A DNA stretch of 64,000 nucleotides from Lobosporangium transversale (Eukaryota > Mortierellomycota > Mortierellomycetes > Mortierellales > Mortierellaceae): assembly GCF_002105155.1 (NCBI RefSeq), contig NW_019028995.1, forward strand, positions 682,001-746,000, read 5' to 3'. Below are positions 48,456 to 60,055 of this stretch, one piece after another (the first letter of the stretch is position 1; every line of letters starts with the position of its first letter). The position numbers and the translations under genes were made by a program. Under the pieces are notes generated by a model. That model was not told where the DNA came from and ran no database searches. It saw only the letters and a list, made by a program, of their open reading frames with translations.

Positions 48456-49303
48456 ATGGAGTGCCTTGCATTGCATCCAAAGGTACGGGGGAGAATAATT
48501 TAGTTACCCTCATGACATGTTGATGACATGTAGTTAGTTTTCCTATAGAACTTGGAAACTAAAAGTTCGAGCCTTCCTACTGTACTAATATGAACGTTTG
48601 CATTTCTTCCACTTGTAAAACAGTTTCATGAAATAAGAGAAGAATGTTTATCGTTTCCGGATCACGCTGAACAGTTGCTCCAGATTTATCTAGATCTTAC
48701 TCAGGGTAAACAAAAAAATCTGTCCAAAGTTTGTTTGACAATCATGTATTATCTTGAGCAAACTCGAATGAAATTAACTTTTTTTTTTCGATCATATGAA
48801 TCGGGATACTTTTTATGAATGCAACTGTTAGCCAAGGATTTCGAGAACGTGCATGTTATTAAAGCGCCCTTGCTTGGAAGATGCTTAATTGAAGGAACGC
48901 ATCCTGATAATGTAAAAAAGAAAGAAAAAAAAAGAGGCTTAGAGGAAGCAGCTTCTGAACTTGGGGCAAAATAGGATTGAACTTTTTTTTTTTTTTTTTT
49001 TTTTTTTTGCAGGGCCTCCAATACATGATTTTACCCGCGCATACATCCGAGGAATGGTCAGTTGCCAAAATGGAGTTTTTGTTCGATGCTCTACAACAGG
49101 AACAGGACCTGCGACTGAAAGATGCAGCGAAATCAAAGTACGTTTAGTGTTATCCACATTCTGATGATAGAGTGTGGTATTAACTTGATTCTTGACAGAT
49201 GAAAATTGAACGTGAATATTTCCCAAAATTTGTTAGGATAACAATTGGTCTCATTACGACTGATTCCACCGTCACCTACCTGAATTTGACTCGCGGACTC
49301 TAA
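48456..49303 (+). CDS. SEN15: tRNA-splicing endonuclease subunit Sen15
   Basis: Five exons (48456-48482, 48624-48705, 48832-48911, 49013-49141, 49199-49303) give 140 residues. Conserved features are a first helix, AEQLLQIYLDLTQAKDF, the strand GLQYMILPAHTSEEWSVAKMEFLFDAL, and the end ITIGLITTDSTVTYLNLTRGL, which fit the Sen15 fold. Sen15 is a structural subunit of the complex that cuts introns from pre-tRNA. The donor after exon 4 is uncertain: the strong AAA|GTACGT site breaks the frame, so I used the TAC|GTTTAG site, which keeps it. Introns carry long poly-T runs. Confidence 0.75.
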
Positions 49304-49560
49304 CTTAAAAGGTCTTGTAATTAACAGTCACTAATTAAAAAAAAAAAGAGAGAGAAACTGACCATTTTTTTTATTGTTGCGCCTTGTCAGCAACACTCAT
49401 TGTGCACATTCAGACTCTTAGTATTTCCCACACAAACAAACATACAAAGGCGCCCTCTTTATTTCTTTCTATTTTTTTCTTTTTATTTTTGCTAATTAAA
49501 CAAACTCAACAAAACCTATTCCCACCACTCATTTTCGTGTCTTACAATTTACTCATTATA

Positions 49561-52500
49561 ATGTTTCGACCAGAGGATCCTCCTAAGATTGAGGACTATA
49601 ATGGTCTTTGGGCATGCCAAAAGCCTGTTTATGAATGGAAGGAGGAGTTCACTGAAGGCTCTGCACCCATTGACCTTGAACTTGAAACAGAGCTATTTGG
49701 CGATGATAGGCGTGTCCAAGCTGGGGTTCATTTCGATAAATACAGCAGGATTAGCGTGCGCCGCAAGGGTGGCCCAGATAGGCATACTCCTATCTCTAGT
49801 GTATGAATTGGAAATCTACTGCGCCAAGAAAAAAGAAAAAAAAACTAGTCGCTTACCCATCAAACTTTACTTTGTATTGTCGAATGCTATTCTAGTTTGA
49901 GGAAGCAGGGCTTCATCCAACTATTATGGATAATATCCGGCGGATGAAATATGTAGCTCCAACGCCTATCCAGGCAAGTTGAAAGAAGAGGCTTTTCCTT
50001 TTTTTTTGTGAGATGAAAAAAAAAAAAAAAAAAAAAAAGCTAAAATTTGCTCAACTGGTTTTTACATTCAAACATATAATGTAGAAAAATGCAATTCCAT
50101 TGTTAATGGCAGGTTACGATCTCCTGGCCTGTTCTCAGACAGGTTCGGGAAAGACTGCTGCTTTTTTACTCCCGGTGTTGTCAAAAATCCTTTCAAAGAT
50201 TGCTCGTTCAAGTTCACCAACACGCCCTCGTCCTGGAGCACGATGGACCAAAGCTTCGCCTCAAGCTTTAATTCTTCTTCCAACACGTGAGCTTGGCATA
50301 CAGATATTCGATGAAGCAAGACGAGTAAGTTGTTCATTTAGGCTCCCAAAACCTCCACTTTTTTTTTTAATGCCACATTTTATTATATATCTTTTAGTCT
50401 TTGGTCTTGATTTTTTTTTTTTTTTTTATAGTTCACATACATGAGCCGTATTCGTCCGGTAGTCATTTATGGTGGTGCGGACTTGCGAATTCAAAGAGAA
50501 CAACTATTACAAGGATGCGACCTCTTGATTGCCACACCTGGTCGACTTGTAGACGCTATGGAGCGAGGTATGGTGGCTCTTGATAAAGTCAGGCAATTAA
50601 TATTGGATGAGGCAGATAGAATTCTGGATATGGGCTTCGAAACAACTATTCGAGAAATCTTATGCAACTCCGATCTCCCTCGAGATGAGACTCTGCACAT
50701 GATGATGTTCAGCGCCACTTTCCCATCTCAAATCCAAGTCTTGGCGCGTGACTTTATGAAAGAGGATTATTGCAGACTTCGGATGGGAAGGTATTATTCA
50801 TGGCCGTTTAAAGTCACTCCTGTACCTGATTATTTTCGAATGCACTAAGGTTTTATCTTTTCTTATTTTCTTTTGAAGGATTGGAGGCACCACAACGAAT
50901 ATCTTGCAAAAGGTCATTAAAGTGGATGAGCTCGATAAAGAGCAGACGCTTGTCGATCTTTTATACTCGCAGCCACCATCACGCACATTGATCTTTGTTG
51001 GATCGAAACGCATGGCTGATTATCTGGACGACATTCTTTACAACCAAAAATTCCCTTGTATTTCACTTCATGGTGACCGAAGTCAGCGGGAGCGAGAACA
51101 AGCTTTAGAAGCGTTTAAATCAGGCAGGAGCCCTATTCTCATTGCGACGTCCATTGCAGCACGTGGCCTAGACATCAAAAACGTGCTACATGTTATCAAC
51201 TATGACCTCTGTGATGATATCGATGACTATGTGCATCGCATTGGTCGCACAGCTCGTGCTGGTAACCCAGGTCTTGCTACGACCTTCTATACTGATAGAA
51301 ACTATGTGATTGCGCCACATCTGGTGAAGCTGCTAATTGAATGTGAGCAGGAGGTCCCGGAGTTCCTGCAGCCGTATATTACGGAAGAATCGTAAGTTTA
51401 ACGTCGTGTTTTTTTTTTTTTTTTTTTTTTTTGGTCCGCTTAACAGATATATAAAACAACAACAACATTTCCTCTTCCTCCCCCCCCCTTCTTTTGTCAA
51501 TAGATCTGAGGAAAATGACTTTGTGGACCCAGATACGTATGATACATTAAAGTTGGAACAACAACAGAATCATCAGAGTTATAACGGCCATGACACTCAT
51601 AACGGCGCGGGCGTACATGATAGATATCAGTCTTCCTATTCAGAATCAAACAACCAGTCCCCATCTTACCAGAAAGCAGGGTTAGGAGATCGCTATTCAG
51701 GCACAGATAATCAGTACTCATCTTCCCAGAAAATGGGATTAGGGGATCGTTACTCAGAAGCAGATAATGAATATGGCCCTTCCCAAAAGGCAGGATCAGG
51801 GGGTCGCTTCTCGAATGTGGACAGCCAATACCCATCTTCCCAGAGAGCGGAGCTGGGGGATCGTTATTCAGATGTGGATAATGGTTACAAATCTCCCCAA
51901 AGAGCAGGATTAGGAGATCGTCTCTCGAATATGGACAGTCAATACCCGTCTTCCCAGAGAGCGGAGCTGGGGGACCGTTATTCAGATGTGGATAATGGTT
52001 ACAAATCTCCCCAGAGAGCAGGATTAGGGGATCGTCTCTCGAGTATGGACAGTCAATATTCATCTTCTCAGAGAGCAGGGTTGGGGGATCGTTACTCAGA
52101 TGCAGATAATGGATACAAATCCCCTCAGAGAGCAGGATTAGGGGACCGTCTCTCGAGTATGGATAGTCATCATTCACCTCTCCAGAGAGCAGGACCAGGG
52201 AATCGTAATTCAGATGCGGGCAATGAATATAATTCTTCCCAAAGAACAGGAACAGGAGGTCGTAATATGGATCCACTTGATGATTTGGTGCCTTCCTTTG
52301 AAAAGGCATCAATCAACAATCGTTACTCGAATGGAACCAATCATGACAGTCAGCCTACACAAGGCGCAACGCCATCAAACAATAATTGGGCTCCACGCGA
52401 TGACAGGCATAGCAGAGATGACTATCCTGCTTCATTTAGCTCGACAAATAAGCCATTCAAAGAACCTGTTTCGCCATCAAAGGAGACGCAGGAGGGATTT

Positions 52501-52602
52501 GGAGATAATGCATGGTTAAAGGCTCCTACGGGATATCGCCAAGAAATGCGCACAAGTGACTGGGATGCGCGAGCGCAAGCACTTGCCCTCGGATGGAATT
52601 AA
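49561..52602 (+). CDS. DEAD-box RNA helicase, Ded1/DDX3/Vasa-like
   Basis: Six exons (49561-49800, 49896-49973, 50085-50324, 50432-50790, 50879-51391, 51504-52602) encode 842 residues. Motifs in order: Q motif with PTPIQ, SQTGSGKT, PTRELGIQ, GGAD, TPGRL, DEAD, SAT, FVGSKRMAD, ATSIAARGLDI, HRIGRTARAG. The HGDRSQRERE and HVINYDL..DIDDYVHRIGRT stretches place it near Ded1/DDX3/Vasa, which act in translation initiation and RNP remodelling. Intron 2 begins GCAAGT (a GC-AG intron). The C-terminus is not the usual Gly/Arg-rich tail but ten 19-residue repeats (51694-52263), then a unique segment ending ARAQALALGWN. Confidence 0.88.
51694..52263 (+). repeat. Ten tandem 57-bp coding repeats in the helicase C-terminus
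   Basis: Each unit encodes 19 residues of the form (Y/L)S-x-x-D-(N/S)-x-Y-x-(S)-x-Q-(R/K)-A-G-L-G-D-R. Units alternate between an L/F-S-N/S-M/V-D-S-Q-Y type and a Y-S-D-V/A-D-N-G-Y type, giving a 114-bp higher-order period in the middle. Confidence 0.85.
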
Positions 52603-53001
52603 ATGTGATGAATTTGGTTCGATATTTGATATACTACATAGTCCATCGTAATAGCTATGCTTTCTTTTTCTTCTTTTCTTTCTTTTTAGACTGCAAATAA
52701 ACCGATATCATTGCCATATTGCTAATTGTTTATTTAATTATTTAGTCCATTCTTCACACATCCTGAATGTGTGTAACAAATATCGGCTCCGATTTGAAAT
52801 GTTGGGCAACACAGCAGTAAGCGCTTTTCTTTACAAGTGATGTGATACAATCTGATTGACTATATATTTTTTATTTTTTATATATTAGATTAACGTTTTT
52901 ATTTAAGCTCTGTGTCAAAATGATAAAAGCAAAAAAAAAGAAAATTATGAATTTAAATAAAAATAAAATAATAGTAAAGAATAACAGCAAGAAAAAAAAA
53001 A

Positions 53002-53032
<31 letters not shown>

Positions 53033-53207
53033 GGATGAAAAGTGGTATAGAACAAAAAAGAAAAAGAAAAAAAAAAAATGTCTATGACAGTAATTAATGA
53101 AATAAAAAATATGAAAGTCTATCTATTTTTTTTTTTTTTTTTTTTTTTTTTTTGTTTTTTCTTTATACATGTATATTTGTGCAATATGTATATCAGTCAC
53201 TTCCCAT
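52603..53207. other. Convergent 3' region, AT-rich
   Basis: Between the helicase and the Zn2Cys6 gene. It contains poly-A (52992-53018) and poly-T (53126-53152) runs. No gene is supported. Confidence 0.5.
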
Positions 53208-55508
53208 TCACATCATATCTACATCGCATATAGGTGACAATGGTTCAGATATGCTTGTCAAAGGTGTCGGAGGTGTCATGGGAGTCAAAGCTCCTACTGG
53301 AGTCACACCAAGTTGAAGCGAGGACCGGCGAGGACCCCGAAGTCGATTTTGCTTCTCATGCTGCTGTTGCATTACCAGCTGATGATGATGGTGGTGGTGA
53401 TGATGATGGTGTTGTTGTTGTTGGTATTGGTGATGCTGCAAATGTAACTGTTGTTGTTGTTGTTGCAACTGCATCTTGATACGGACGAGCTCTTGTTGCT
53501 TTTGCAGACTCTGTTTTTCATGCATCTCCAAATCCTGTTGGATCTTTAGTTCTTGTTCCTTAAGTTGGGCCAGACTGATACCAACATTGGCAGTGGCATC
53601 GTTGGGCATCACAGGGCCATGAGACATGGGAGACATGGGAGACATGGGCGTATGGGTATATGAAGGCTTCTGGGCCTGAAGTGGATGAAGTACATGATGA
53701 TGAGGATGGTGATGATGTTGTTGTTGTTGATGGGGATGGTGATGAGGATGATGATGAGGATGAAGGGAATGATAAGGTTGTGTTGGAGACTGAATCGACT
53801 GTGCTGGTGAGAGCGGCGGAGGCTGAAGCATCGCTGTTGGTGACTGTGGGAACCCTGGGGAGACCGGAAAGGAAGAAGCAGGCGTAGCAGGATTAGAGAC
53901 TGTGGTACCTGCTGGCACCAATCGACCGTTTGTGATGCTTGGGATCATCAGTGTGAGACTATGACCTGGGTGTGGGCGTGGTCTCTGATATTGATGCTGT
54001 CGTCGCTGCATCTGCAGTAGCTCATGGTGCTCTGTATGGAAATGCCGGATCGATGCTCTGGAGTTGCTGTAGTGATCGCTCAGAGAGTGAGCCATTGCGA
54101 CATCATGTGGGATAGGTACCTCTTGTGCAACCCCATTGCGTTGTTTCTCCATCTCTTGATGCTGTTGATGCTGCTGGCGATGCTTTTGAAGCTGCTCATA
54201 TTCATATGCATCAAGCCCTAGGGCGTTGTTATATCCGTCTGAAGACATCAGTTGCGGACCAGCGCTGGTTGGATGCCCAGTCTCAACAACACCCATGGAC
54301 GGACCAGACATCTCTGGGACACCTGGAGTAGGAGGGGCACTGTGGCTCCAATGGGGGGGCGAAAGTGAATGGCCTGCTTGATGAGGATGATGAGAACGAT
54401 ATTCAAGAGATGGACCCGATAACTGAGGGAATTGTGAGCGTTGATATTGCTCTTGGTGCTGCAAGAGTAGCTCTCGTTGTTGATGCTCATGCTGAGGCAG
54501 CATCGTCGTAGCAGGATATCCTCCCTGTTGAGCCGGAGAAATATGGGGGAATGACATGGCTCGGGGTCGGTATGGCTGCTCTGGTTGGCCATGAAGAGGA
54601 AGGAAGGAATTTCCAGAGAGGGGTTGATACCCTTGATGTTGAAGCCTGGCTGCTATCATTGCTGCATCACTCACAGCGGTCTTGCTACCACCCTTGGGTC
54701 GTCCTCGAGGTTTTGGAACTGCATCACGACAGGTCGAAGCCTTGGAGGGATGCTTGAGACAGTTCTGGCATGGTCTTCCATGGTCACACTTGATATGGGA
54801 TCGCTTGCAGTTGAAGCAAGCGACAACTGGGACGATGGCATCCTCATATGAGGGGGTTGATGGTGTTGAAGGCGAAGGAGGGATGGATGAAGACGGTGTG
54901 GAAGAGCGCGTAGGAGATGGAGAACCTGAGGTTGTGGAGTTGATGTCCACAAATTCTGAAATCGAGGGCTGAGTATTAATGTCGCTAGGACCAGTTTTAA
55001 GATCTGATGCAGATACTGATGTTGATGTTGATGTTGATTCCAACGAACTTTCATGGAACGTGAAGTCATCAAACATTGATCCACCGTTTGTTTGTAACGA
55101 ATCAACAGCGGATGCTGTAGATGAAGGGCCAGAGAGCTCAGTAGCAGCCAGGTTAAAATCAAATCCTTGTTCTGAAAACAATTCCATAGTCGCCAGGTTG
55201 TTTTCATCTTTGTGATCACCTTGAGAAGGGAAATCACACGAAATCAGGTCGGCTGCGCAAGATGACGATGAAGGCGACGAAGGATGGAAGAGAGAGCTTG
55301 GAAGTTGTGATTGTTGATCATGAGAATTAGGACTAAATGGTTCTGGGAGATTGAACCCAAGATCATCAAATGCAGACATGGTCTCTCTGAGATCATCCAA
55401 TGACGATAATGTACCGTGTGTATGTGGATCAGTATAAGGTGGAGTTGCTAAAGAATGTGAGGAACTGGATGTGGTGGAAATGGCTGTAGATTTAGATGTA
55501 CTACTCAT
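53208..55508 (-). CDS. Zn2Cys6 transcription factor with AT-hook and Gln/His-rich tail
   Basis: A single-exon frame of 766 residues from ATG 55508. A binuclear zinc cluster (ACFNCKRSHIKCDHGRPCQNC, then STC) lies at ~228-262. It is followed at once by a PRGRPKGGSK AT-hook-like motif at ~265-275. The zinc cluster resembles the AcuK/Ert1/Gsm1 group that controls gluconeogenic and respiratory genes; the target is not known here. The N-terminus is acidic and Ser/Thr-rich, suited to activation. The C-terminus has Gln and His runs. No middle-homology region is evident. The ATG at 55508 was preferred over upstream in-frame codons translated from poly-T. Confidence 0.82.
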   Translation of the reverse strand: MSSTSKSTAISTTSSSSHSLATPPYTDPHTHGTLSSLDDLRETMSAFDDLGFNLPEPFSPNSHDQQSQLPSSLFHPSSPSSSSCAADLISCDFPSQGDHKDENNLATMELFSEQGFDFNLAATELSGPSSTASAVDSLQTNGGSMFDDFTFHESSLESTSTSTSVSASDLKTGPSDINTQPSISEFVDINSTTSGSPSPTRSSTPSSSIPPSPSTPSTPSYEDAIVPVVACFNCKRSHIKCDHGRPCQNCLKHPSKASTCRDAVPKPRGRPKGGSKTAVSDAAMIAARLQHQGYQPLSGNSFLPLHGQPEQPYRPRAMSFPHISPAQQGGYPATTMLPQHEHQQRELLLQHQEQYQRSQFPQLSGPSLEYRSHHPHQAGHSLSPPHWSHSAPPTPGVPEMSGPSMGVVETGHPTSAGPQLMSSDGYNNALGLDAYEYEQLQKHRQQHQQHQEMEKQRNGVAQEVPIPHDVAMAHSLSDHYSNSRASIRHFHTEHHELLQMQRRQHQYQRPRPHPGHSLTLMIPSITNGRLVPAGTTVSNPATPASSFPVSPGFPQSPTAMLQPPPLSPAQSIQSPTQPYHSLHPHHHPHHHPHQQQQHHHHPHHHVLHPLQAQKPSYTHTPMSPMSPMSHGPVMPNDATANVGISLAQLKEQELKIQQDLEMHEKQSLQKQQELVRIKMQLQQQQQQLHLQHHQYQQQQHHHHHHHHHHQLVMQQQHEKQNRLRGPRRSSLQLGVTPVGALTPMTPPTPLTSISEPLSPICDVDMM

Positions 55509-58500
55509 GGTGATTGTAGGACGGAAAGGGATTTTGGAGGTAAAAAAAAAAAAAAAAAAAAAAAAAGACCGTTGTGTTTTTAGATTGAGTCGTACAAATT
55601 GATGCAGGGAATTAAAGAAGAAAGAGCGGTAGTACACTGCAAAAAATAAAAATAAAAAATAAAAAATAAAAAATAAAAAAATAAACGTGGAAAGAGGATA
55701 GAGCCGTTTTTTTTCTTTTTGAGTTCAACCGTTTTTGGGCCGGGGATATGGACTAATTAGGATAAATGAAAGGATGAATAGCAATTGCTTGTTAAAGAGA
55801 AAAGCGAGGAGAGGTTGGAAGTGTGTGAGATTTGTATTATGCAATGGGATAGAGGAGAAAAGGTATATTATAATAACAATAAGATCATTCTAATATATGA
55901 TTAATGAGATTGTTGTTGTTGTTGTTGTTGTTGCTATTGTTACTGCCTTGCCTGTCGCTTGTGATACTGGTGGAAATGATGATTGGCGGTGATGTGGGTG
56001 CAACGTAAGGCAAGCCGTAACGGTGCTCCGAAAGAGGCGAAGTAAAAGGAGAAGAGCAAAAAAATAAAAAAAAAAATAAAAATGCTGGAGTGTGAAATGT
56101 CTTGTGATTGAATGAGTGAAGGAGAGGAAGAAAAAAAAAAAAAGAAAATCGACAATTAGGTGTGCAACGCGTTGGATTGGTTGACAACTGTTCTTGTTAT
56201 TAATATGGGTGAATGGTAGAAAGATAATGATGTGATAGATGATGATATCTATCGAGCTGAAGAGGCTGGGTTCTTCTCTGTCTCGTTTGAACTTGTTTGG
56301 TTGTTTAGTGATGAGGAGTTCGTAATGGCTGTTATTGCAATCTCGGTCAAACGCGGGGGGGCTGGTCACTGGCTAGTTGACTTGCTTGATGGCTGTATTA
56401 AGAAAAACATACATTATTAAATAAATAAAATGAAATAAATAAAAATCAGAGTCATGAACGTTAGTGTCCGACTAACATCCAAATCCGCGTCTCCATCCAA
56501 GGGAAACACTTCCTTGATTGCAAAAAAAATCTTTGGAAGTCTCAACCGACACTCTGGACACTATGCTTTTTTTTTTTTTTTTTTTTGTGTTCCCATCCTT
56601 ATTTTCTGTGTTCACAGTGCGTGACAAAATCTTATTTGCCTGGATATTCAAAGAAAGGATGGGGGCATGAATATAAAACTGTTTGGTCGCTTGTGTGAGT
56701 GTGAAAATAGAAGTGGGTTCCGTGTTTGAGTAGTGAATAAAAGTGTGGAATTGTCTTTGTATGATGAATGGGGGGGGGGGGGGGACAAGGATGACGATAA
56801 GGATGGGTAGATAATGGTTGAGTGGGTATGAAGCGGATAATGGTCCTCGCCCAGTTGAGAAGAGGCAAAAGTAAATGACAAAAATCAAAAAATACCTTTG
56901 CAGGGATCACAGATGGGAGACAAGAGAGATTGAAAGGAAAGGATTAGAGGTGCCAAAAGATTTTTTTGCACAATGGCAAGACTTTTTATAGTGAAGAGAG
57001 GGATCACCAATAAAAGGCATAAAAGAGAAAGAATACTCAGAGGAAAGAGGCTCCAGCGTTCGTTGAGCAAAATAAGGAGAGGGTATTGATTGAGTATTGT
57101 AAAAGATGAATGCTTACTTCAGTTAGTTTTATTCAATTTTTATTCAATTGATTCTAATGAACATTTAAAAAAAAAACTGAATAATAAACTTGAATAAAGC
57201 GCTGGTGTTGGTGTGGGAAAAGAATGAATAAGGATGGACAGAAGGTGCTTCTCTGCATGTGCGCATGGGTGATTGTGTGCCAACGCAATGGGATGTTTGT
57301 GTGTACAATAGTGAGAGGATAACGGACAACGAGCACCTATTATATTCTTTTTCTTTCTTTCTTTTTATCTTTTATTTTTTGGTAAAAAAAAACTGATAGT
57401 GCGCTCTATTCACAGTTTACGGGAAGGAGCTCGTCGGTAAATAGAGCAAGATAGACGGATAGAGAAGAGCAAGGGGAGAAGAGTGTAGTTGAGGTGGGAG
57501 AAAAAGAAAAGGGAAAGTTGGCGACAAAAAAAAATCTGGGCCATCTTTAACTAGCGATTGACAAAAAAAAAACTTGTAGTGGGTCATGAAATCTTTAAAC
57601 TGGATCCACTCCAGATTAATCCTTATAAAATAATACTCAGCAGACAAATTGACCATCACAATGGCAATAGTTTTTTTTTTTTTTTTTTTTTTAATCTATT
57701 GTCCATCCAATCTCGTTTTCTCATTCCCATTCCTTTCTATTTAGATGTCAATTCAGGTACGCCGCAAATGTGAAACGAGCCAGATGTCAATCCACTCACA
57801 ATTGCTGACCGAGAATGGACGTGAATAACCTTTGTCTCGACCAAAGATGTCGTCCTCTTTTATTTGTGCGTTCCAATATGTGGTATTGAAAAACAGAAAA
57901 GTGAGAATCTGTTTCAATTCGACGGCAGATCTTATACACGGAGCATGGTCATAAAAAATAAAAGTAAAAAAAGTAAGCAGCAAAGAATAAAGAGAAAAGA
58001 GAAGAGTAAAGAATTCAACTAGATATATGGAATAGATAGAATAGACAGATATATATTTATGAATATATATATTGCATATGCTTCTCCATTACTCCCGTCA
58101 AATTGACATGGCATGTCATAAATAAACACAGAAAAAACTTTATACATGCACTCATTTAACAGGGGTAAAGTGTTAAAAAAAGGACCATTTACTTTTCTAT
58201 TGAATACCAACCTCCTTTAGGCAACCAAATGTAAATTGAAATATATTTTTATATACTTGCAACCCCCTTCAATCCAAACCAATATTATTACATTTTTAAA
58301 TATAAAACCATTTTATTCATATATTTAAATACAAATAATACGCTCGGCCTACTAAAGATTGAATAGATTGCGCGAGCATTATAGAGGAATGTCATGGACA
58401 AAATGAGCAGTGAGAAAAAAAAAAAAAAAAAAAAAAAGTCTTGAAGAGAGCGAGAGAGTATCAAAAGAGTTTGTAGTCATTAGCATAGTCATATATATTA

Positions 58501-60021
58501 TAACAATAATGTTATATAAGTACTTGAACTAAAAACTAAACAATTGTCATGCATGTGTATATAATATTGTTTATTTTGCCTTTGACAAAAGGATAGAGGA
58601 AGAATAGGAAAAAGGGCGGCAAAGGGTTGCAGAGCGGATAAAGTATATTTATATATACATATCCATAATTGAATTTAGTCCGTTGCAAAGCGCACATTGG
58701 GAAACCAGCACTCATTCCTTTTATTTTATTTTATTTTATTTTATTTTACGCAAATCTATACTCTGTTATTTTTATTATGATATACAAGTACATGTATATT
58801 CCTCCCTTCTTCCCAACAAAGTCACTGACCTTTTCTTCCCCACATTTGCCTTCGTTCACTTTTCTTGTGATTCATTCCGGCTGCAAACTAGTCACGTAAT
58901 CTTAACTTCCCGCCGTTATTCTTGCTTTATAATTTATTAGATAAAAACAAAAAAAAAAAAAAAACGTGTAAAGATAAAATATAAAGGTTTGGGCGGTTGA
59001 AACATCCGTCATTTGTAATGGATGCATGGCTCAAGAAAGCTTTTATGTCCAAAAATAAGGTGAGATGCATGAGTTTTTTTTTTTTTTTTTTTTTTTTTTT
59101 GCGCCGTGCACCAACAATCGTAATTGTGTGTTTTTTTTCTTTTTTTTACTCAGCCAGGATCAACAAAACAGCAGCAAAACAATATTTTAAAACATGACAA
59201 CAATGACAATAACAATAACAATAACAATAACAAAAAAAAAAAAAAAAAAGAGAAAAATTATAACCGCAGGCGCAGTGACTCAGTTAGATTACTGATGGTT
59301 CAGTAGCAGATAATTGTAAATAGAAAAAGACAAACAATTAGAAAAAAAAATGCGGAGATTCTTCAAGTTTTTTTTTTTTTTTTTTTTGCTCTGTGTACGT
59401 TGATCGTGGTCATTGTCGGGGATGTCTCGAGAATGCAGGGTGATTGCCCCATGCAGTAAACTAAACAGCGATCAGAAAAAAAAAAATGCTTGGCTCGTAA
59501 AACGGATCATGCAATGCCTTTTTTTATGTTTGCATTTCAAAAAAAAAAAGAGCGGTTCAGGTATAAAGAATGTGTATATACAGGGGCCATTCGTTTGTGC
59601 CGCCATGAACCTGCACGATTGCCGAATTTTTTTTTTTTTTTTTTTTTTTTTTGATAAAGTTGGTGAAGGCTCCCTTCACCACAGGCACTTACTTCCCCCT
59701 CACCTCCTTCCATCCCCCTTCCTCTTCTCCGTTCTCTCGTCGGCTTGAAAAGCACGCAGGCTCGTCAGGCTTAGTCTCACGCTATTGGATTAGACTATGA
59801 CAATGGTGGTCTGAACCGTAACAGGCATGTTTAGGATATGCTAAGGTTATGCCTAGTGTTGTCATCCGCATGATCTTTACACGAACTTTGAAAGAATTTG
59901 CTGAACCTGTTACACCAAGTGAAGCATATCCAATAGATACGGAAAAAAAAAGGTTACAGATACCACGTTTTTTCTGCTTCCATTTCCGGATAAAAATCAG
60001 ATTGTCTAAATCATTCCTTTC

Positions 60022-60055
<34 letters not shown>

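Noticed and set aside
51694-52263. CRISPR-like array of regular repeats
   Set aside because: Repeats are contiguous, in frame and coding, with no spacers, in a eukaryotic gene.
51497-52312. 271-codon minus-strand ORF
   Set aside because: Shadow of the tandem repeat in the helicase C-terminus; the plus strand has the helicase motifs and matching exon phase.
54671-55237. 188-codon minus-strand ORF inside the transcription factor gene
   Set aside because: Alternate frame of the Zn2Cys6 gene; the annotated frame contains the zinc cluster.
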